A stretch of DNA of 6,320 bases from an uncultured Atopobiaceae bacterium (lineage in GTDB: Bacteria > Actinomycetota > Coriobacteriia > Coriobacteriales > Atopobiaceae). How positions within the stretch are numbered: the first letter of the stretch is position 1; every line of letters starts with the position of its first letter. Location of the stretch: assembly GCA_944321005.1 (NCBI GenBank), contig CALUJT010000280.1, forward strand, positions 1 to 6,320, read 5' to 3'. A program made the position numbers and the translations under genes. The notes below the pieces were generated by a model. It saw only the letters and a program-made list of their open reading frames with translations, was not told the DNA's origin and did not search any database. Positions 3,384 to 6,320 of this stretch are shown piece by piece.

Positions 3384-6320
3384 ATGTTCAATGTTGAGGG
3401 AAGAGCCATTGCCCGCTTGGCCGCGACCGCCGGTCTGGGTATCACGCTTGCTTTGGGGGTTGCTCCAAAAGCGGCTCTGGGAGAGGACGTCTCTTCGGAT
3501 GCACCTCCGATTCTGCCGGCTGCGGCTGAAGAGTATGAGGCACTCGAGGCTGGCAACACGGATGGTGTTGCGAAGATAGGCGAAACCATATTCAAGACCC
3601 TTGAGGAAGCCTTTTCCGCGGCTTCGTCAGATGGGACATTATCTGAAATAACGCTTATCGCTGATGCGAGAATCGATTCGGCTACAATTATATCTAAAGA
3701 AAAAAATATAGACTTAAATCTAAATGGAAATGAGATAATTTTCAATAAGAGAGTAATACTGAGAGGCAGCCTGACCGTCCGGGATACCTCTGCGGATGAG
3801 AGTGGTAGGATTAGCGGCGCCGGTTCACTCGTGAGCATTAGTGGGGCAAATGCAAAGCTCTCTCTCGTAAGTGGGACGCTCGCTACGTCGGGTCCCAATG
3901 CGGTGACGGTTAGTGCTGCGGGAGCGTCGTTCGATGTGACGGGCGGTATTGTCGAAGCAAAGACAAACGCGGTGTATCTATCTGTTGGCTCCGCAACTAT
4001 AACGGGCGGCATCCTGAACGGGGATGTCAAGGTCGATAATGTTGCTCCATCGACCCCGTCGCTGCGTATAGGGTCGGACGGAAACGTTAGCTCCCCTCAG
4101 ATAAACGGTCGAGTAGTGTCCGGCCTCAGCGGGGCTACAATCAGTTTAGTTAGTGGTGTCATTGAGGGAGTTGAAGGCATGCTCCCCGAAAACACCGTGT
4201 TGGGTAGCGTCTTTATGTCAGACGTCTCCGATTCGCTTCACCCCAGCATGAACAAGGGTTGCTCCGAGAAGGATGGTATCTGGATTGTGGGTGACCTGAC
4301 CGAGTCCAATGCGGGCCTCAAGGTGACGCACTCCGATGGCGCCTCGACTCTGTATGCTTCGCTTGCCTCCTTTATTGAGGACGGGAGTCACCTATCAGAT
4401 GGGGATGTCTTGGTGCTGCAGAAGGATGCGACAGGACCCATCGAGTTCGAGGCGTCCGGGTCCTACGTTCTTGACCTCAACAATCATACGCTCACCTCTG
4501 CAGAGCCTCAGACAGTTGTTGTCTCCGCGGCGGACGCCGAAGTAACCATAAGAAATGGCAGCATTGTCTCCACGTCGCCAGATGAGTCTGCCACGCTCGT
4601 CCTGGTTGCGTCGGAAAGTGGGAATGATAAAGTAAATGTAAACCTTGATGAAGTGAACCTCGAAATGAAGGGTTCGGGTGGAGCTGCCATCCAGGTCTAT
4701 GGCATCAACGAGAATAACAACGTCGCGCTGACAGGATGCACTCTGACGGTTCCTGACTCTGTGATGGGGATTTACTATCCACCCGTGAGTGGGACGCTGT
4801 CTATTGTTGATTCGGCCATTACTGCTGGGACCGGCGTTGGAATTAAGGGAGGTACGGTCCGCATCTCCGGTACATCTACCATCAATGCGACCGGGGCCAA
4901 GGGCAACGCTAGCGCGACCGGTAGCGGGATTGCAGAGACGGGAGACGCCATCTACATAGAGGCCAGCTACGGTCGAGATATAACTCTAGACATCGAAGAT
5001 GGAACGTTTGTCAGCTCAAATGGCAATGCCGTCAAGACGTATATTGCCAACGACTACCAGCATGATGCGGAAGTTTCGATTGCCGACGGTTCGTTCTCTG
5101 CTGCGTCGGGCAGCGATGCGATTGTCGTTGAGGTGGCGGAGGGTGGGACTCAGACAGCTGCTAAGACAAGCGTCTCCGGAGGTTCGTTCTCCTCTCCGGT
5201 GAACAAGAATTATTGCGCAGAAGGCTTCAAGCCGGTCGCCACGCCAAATGCTTCAGGTGACTATGTTGTTGCCAAGGCGCAAGATGTCGTAAGGGTTGGC
5301 GAGAATACGTACGACTCCATTGCTGAGGCCCTGGAAAACGCTTCGGGAAATGTCGAGCTCGTTCTTCTCGCTGACGTTTACGAGAACGTTGCTATCTCAG
5401 AGAACGTGAGCGTTACGATCGATCTCGCGGGCTATACCCTCACCAACGTTGAGGGCTCCCATACCGTTACCGTCAAGAAGGGCGCCTCGCTCACCGTCCG
5501 CGACTCCTCGGATGGAGGAACGGGCGTTATTGACAACGTTACGCATGCTAAGGGAGCCCTCGTGAACTACGGGACCGTGGTTGTCGAAGGGGGAACGCTC
5601 ACACGATCCAAGGAGGCCTCTACGGGACCCTCGGATAACGGGGAAAACAGCTGGTATGTTATTGACAACCAGGGAACCATGACGTTCAACGGCGGTACGG
5701 TCGAGAACGAAGGCTACTTTAGCTCCCTCATTAGAAATCTCAACGGAACCCTCTTCATCACCGACGGGGAGTTCTCAAACCACTTCATTGCCATCAAGAA
5801 CGATGACGGCGGAAAGGTCGAGATTAAGGGCGGGAGCATTGTTTCCGACGATCAGGCTATTCAGAATTGGGGGACGGCGACCATATCCGGCGGAACCCTT
5901 ACGGGGGACGTTGATGCGTGGTCGTATGTGACCGACAACCCCACCAGCGGATTTGTCGCCAAGACGCAAATCGAGGACGGTGCGGTTATAAACGGAGACG
6001 TCTACTCGATTTCTTATGAGGGAGGCGCGAAGTCCTCGGTTTCCGTTACTGGTGGACAGATTAACGGGGCGATTGGAACAGCCAACTACAACGGGGGGAT
6101 TGTTATCGATTCGACCCCTCAGGACTCTTCTGATCTTGCAGTCTCTGGCGGTACGTTCTCCGAGAGCCCGAGGGATTATCTTGATGATTCCTGTGTTGCG
6201 AAGGTGGAGGCGAACTCCTTCACCGTCATGGACCGTGGAGATCTGCCCGCGGGAACGTATCTGACTCCCGAGGGTGCTGAGGAGCTCACACCCGACGAGT
6301 TCCAGCCGGGTCTCAGCATC
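3384..6320 (+). CDS. Secreted modular beta-helix surface protein (3' end outside window)
   Basis: The frame runs from ATG 3384 for 979 codons without a stop to the window edge. Residues 1-33 are a signal peptide: Arg at 7 and 11, hydrophobic LGITLALGVA, likely cut after ALG. The rest consists of three modules. Each opens with a header of the form V..G...(Y/F).(S/T)(L/I).EA....., then VLL.D..., then DL.(G/N).TLT: about residues 62, 312 and 635 (VRVGENTYDSIAEAL is the clearest). Each continues as short beta-strand rungs ending in GG or DG turns (VTGGIV, ITGGIL, IEDGTF, SGGSF, EGGTL, NGGTV, KGGSI, SGGTL). Each closes in a cap with one Cys (residues 293, 611 and 937) before a VxV-type strand. This is the pattern of right-handed parallel beta-helix adhesins and autotransporter-like surface proteins; no catalytic pectate-lyase residues are evident, so adhesion is more likely than enzyme activity. 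A wall anchor such as SLH domains is expected beyond the window but is not seen. Codons near 3681-3760 are unusually AT-rich. Confidence 0.9.
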   Translation, partial: MFNVEGRAIARLAATAGLGITLALGVAPKAALGEDVSSDAPPILPAAAEEYEALEAGNTDGVAKIGETIFKTLEEAFSAASSDGTLSEITLIADARIDSATIISKEKNIDLNLNGNEIIFNKRVILRGSLTVRDTSADESGRISGAGSLVSISGANAKLSLVSGTLATSGPNAVTVSAAGASFDVTGGIVEAKTNAVYLSVGSATITGGILNGDVKVDNVAPSTPSLRIGSDGNVSSPQINGRVVSGLSGATISLVSGVIEGVEGMLPENTVLGSVFMSDVSDSLHPSMNKGCSEKDGIWIVGDLTESNAGLKVTHSDGASTLYASLASFIEDGSHLSDGDVLVLQKDATGPIEFEASGSYVLDLNNHTLTSAEPQTVVVSAADAEVTIRNGSIVSTSPDESATLVLVASESGNDKVNVNLDEVNLEMKGSGGAAIQVYGINENNNVALTGCTLTVPDSVMGIYYPPVSGTLSIVDSAITAGTGVGIKGGTVRISGTSTINATGAKGNASATGSGIAETGDAIYIEASYGRDITLDIEDGTFVSSNGNAVKTYIANDYQHDAEVSIADGSFSAASGSDAIVVEVAEGGTQTAAKTSVSGGSFSSPVNKNYCAEGFKPVATPNASGDYVVAKAQDVVRVGENTYDSIAEALENASGNVELVLLADVYENVAISENVSVTIDLAGYTLTNVEGSHTVTVKKGASLTVRDSSDGGTGVIDNVTHAKGALVNYGTVVVEGGTLTRSKEASTGPSDNGENSWYVIDNQGTMTFNGGTVENEGYFSSLIRNLNGTLFITDGEFSNHFIAIKNDDGGKVEIKGGSIVSDDQAIQNWGTATISGGTLTGDVDAWSYVTDNPTSGFVAKTQIEDGAVINGDVYSISYEGGAKSSVSVTGGQINGAIGTANYNGGIVIDSTPQDSSDLAVSGGTFSESPRDYLDDSCVAKVEANSFTVMDRGDLPAGTYLTPEGAEELTPDEFQPGLSI
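3681..3760 (+). other. AT-rich island inside the beta-helix gene
   Basis: By hand count 17 of these 80 bases are G or C (about 21 percent), against about 53-55 percent in sampled lines further along the same gene. The reading frame stays open and uses codons rare around it (ATA, TTA, AGA, AAA, AAT), encoding the first beta-helix rungs (DLNLNGNEI). It includes a run of 7 A (3700-3706). The composition suggests a segment of foreign origin joined by recombination. Confidence 0.7.

Noticed and set aside
3266..4030. 254-codon open frame on the minus strand
   Set aside because: It lies mostly antisense to the signal-peptide and first beta-helix region of the plus-strand gene and crosses its promoter. 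No ribosome site, recognisable domain or independent context supports it.
3384..6320. Pectate lyase or other polysaccharide lyase
   Set aside because: The resemblance is only in the beta-helix repeat pattern; no catalytic or calcium-binding residue cluster was recognised, and the signal peptide and modular repeats fit a surface adhesin.

Overview
This window reads as part of a tandem array of surface-protein genes in a GC-rich, Gram-positive-type bacterium. The coding strand, the S-layer homology (SLH) anchors and the BspA-type leucine-rich repeats fit a Coriobacteriia gut or oral organism (Olsenella, Collinsella or a relative). That placement is an inference from protein style and base composition; there is no rRNA or housekeeping gene to confirm it.

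Layout, all on the plus strand: (1) 1-294, the last 97 codons of an SLH-anchored protein that begins before the window; (2) 295-585, an intergenic region with a strong hairpin terminator, an inverted repeat, and a promoter-like element with a run of 10 G between its -35 and -10 boxes; (3) 586-3003, a complete 805-residue secreted protein (signal peptide, BspA-like leucine-rich repeats, bacterial Ig-like domains, two tandem 'YTG' repeats, three SLH domains); (4) 3004-3383, a second intergenic region built like the first, with a related terminator, an inverted repeat, and the same promoter element carrying 11 G; (5) 3384-6320, a secreted protein of at least 979 residues made of three beta-helix modules, still open at the window edge.

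The most interesting signal is regulatory. The two complete upstream regions share TTGACG, a G homopolymer, CTCCTAAGCTG and partly matching upstream DNA. The homopolymer lies exactly in the -35/-10 spacer, giving 19 bp for the first gene and 17 bp for the second. This is the layout expected of promoters whose strength switches by slipped-strand changes in tract length (phase variation), as known for porA of Neisseria meningitidis. Each cassette also ends in a terminator with a common 17-base core, so each gene looks like an independent, separately switched unit. I infer a set of surface adhesins expressed in varying combinations.

No tRNA, rRNA, CRISPR array, transposase or classical mobile element is visible.
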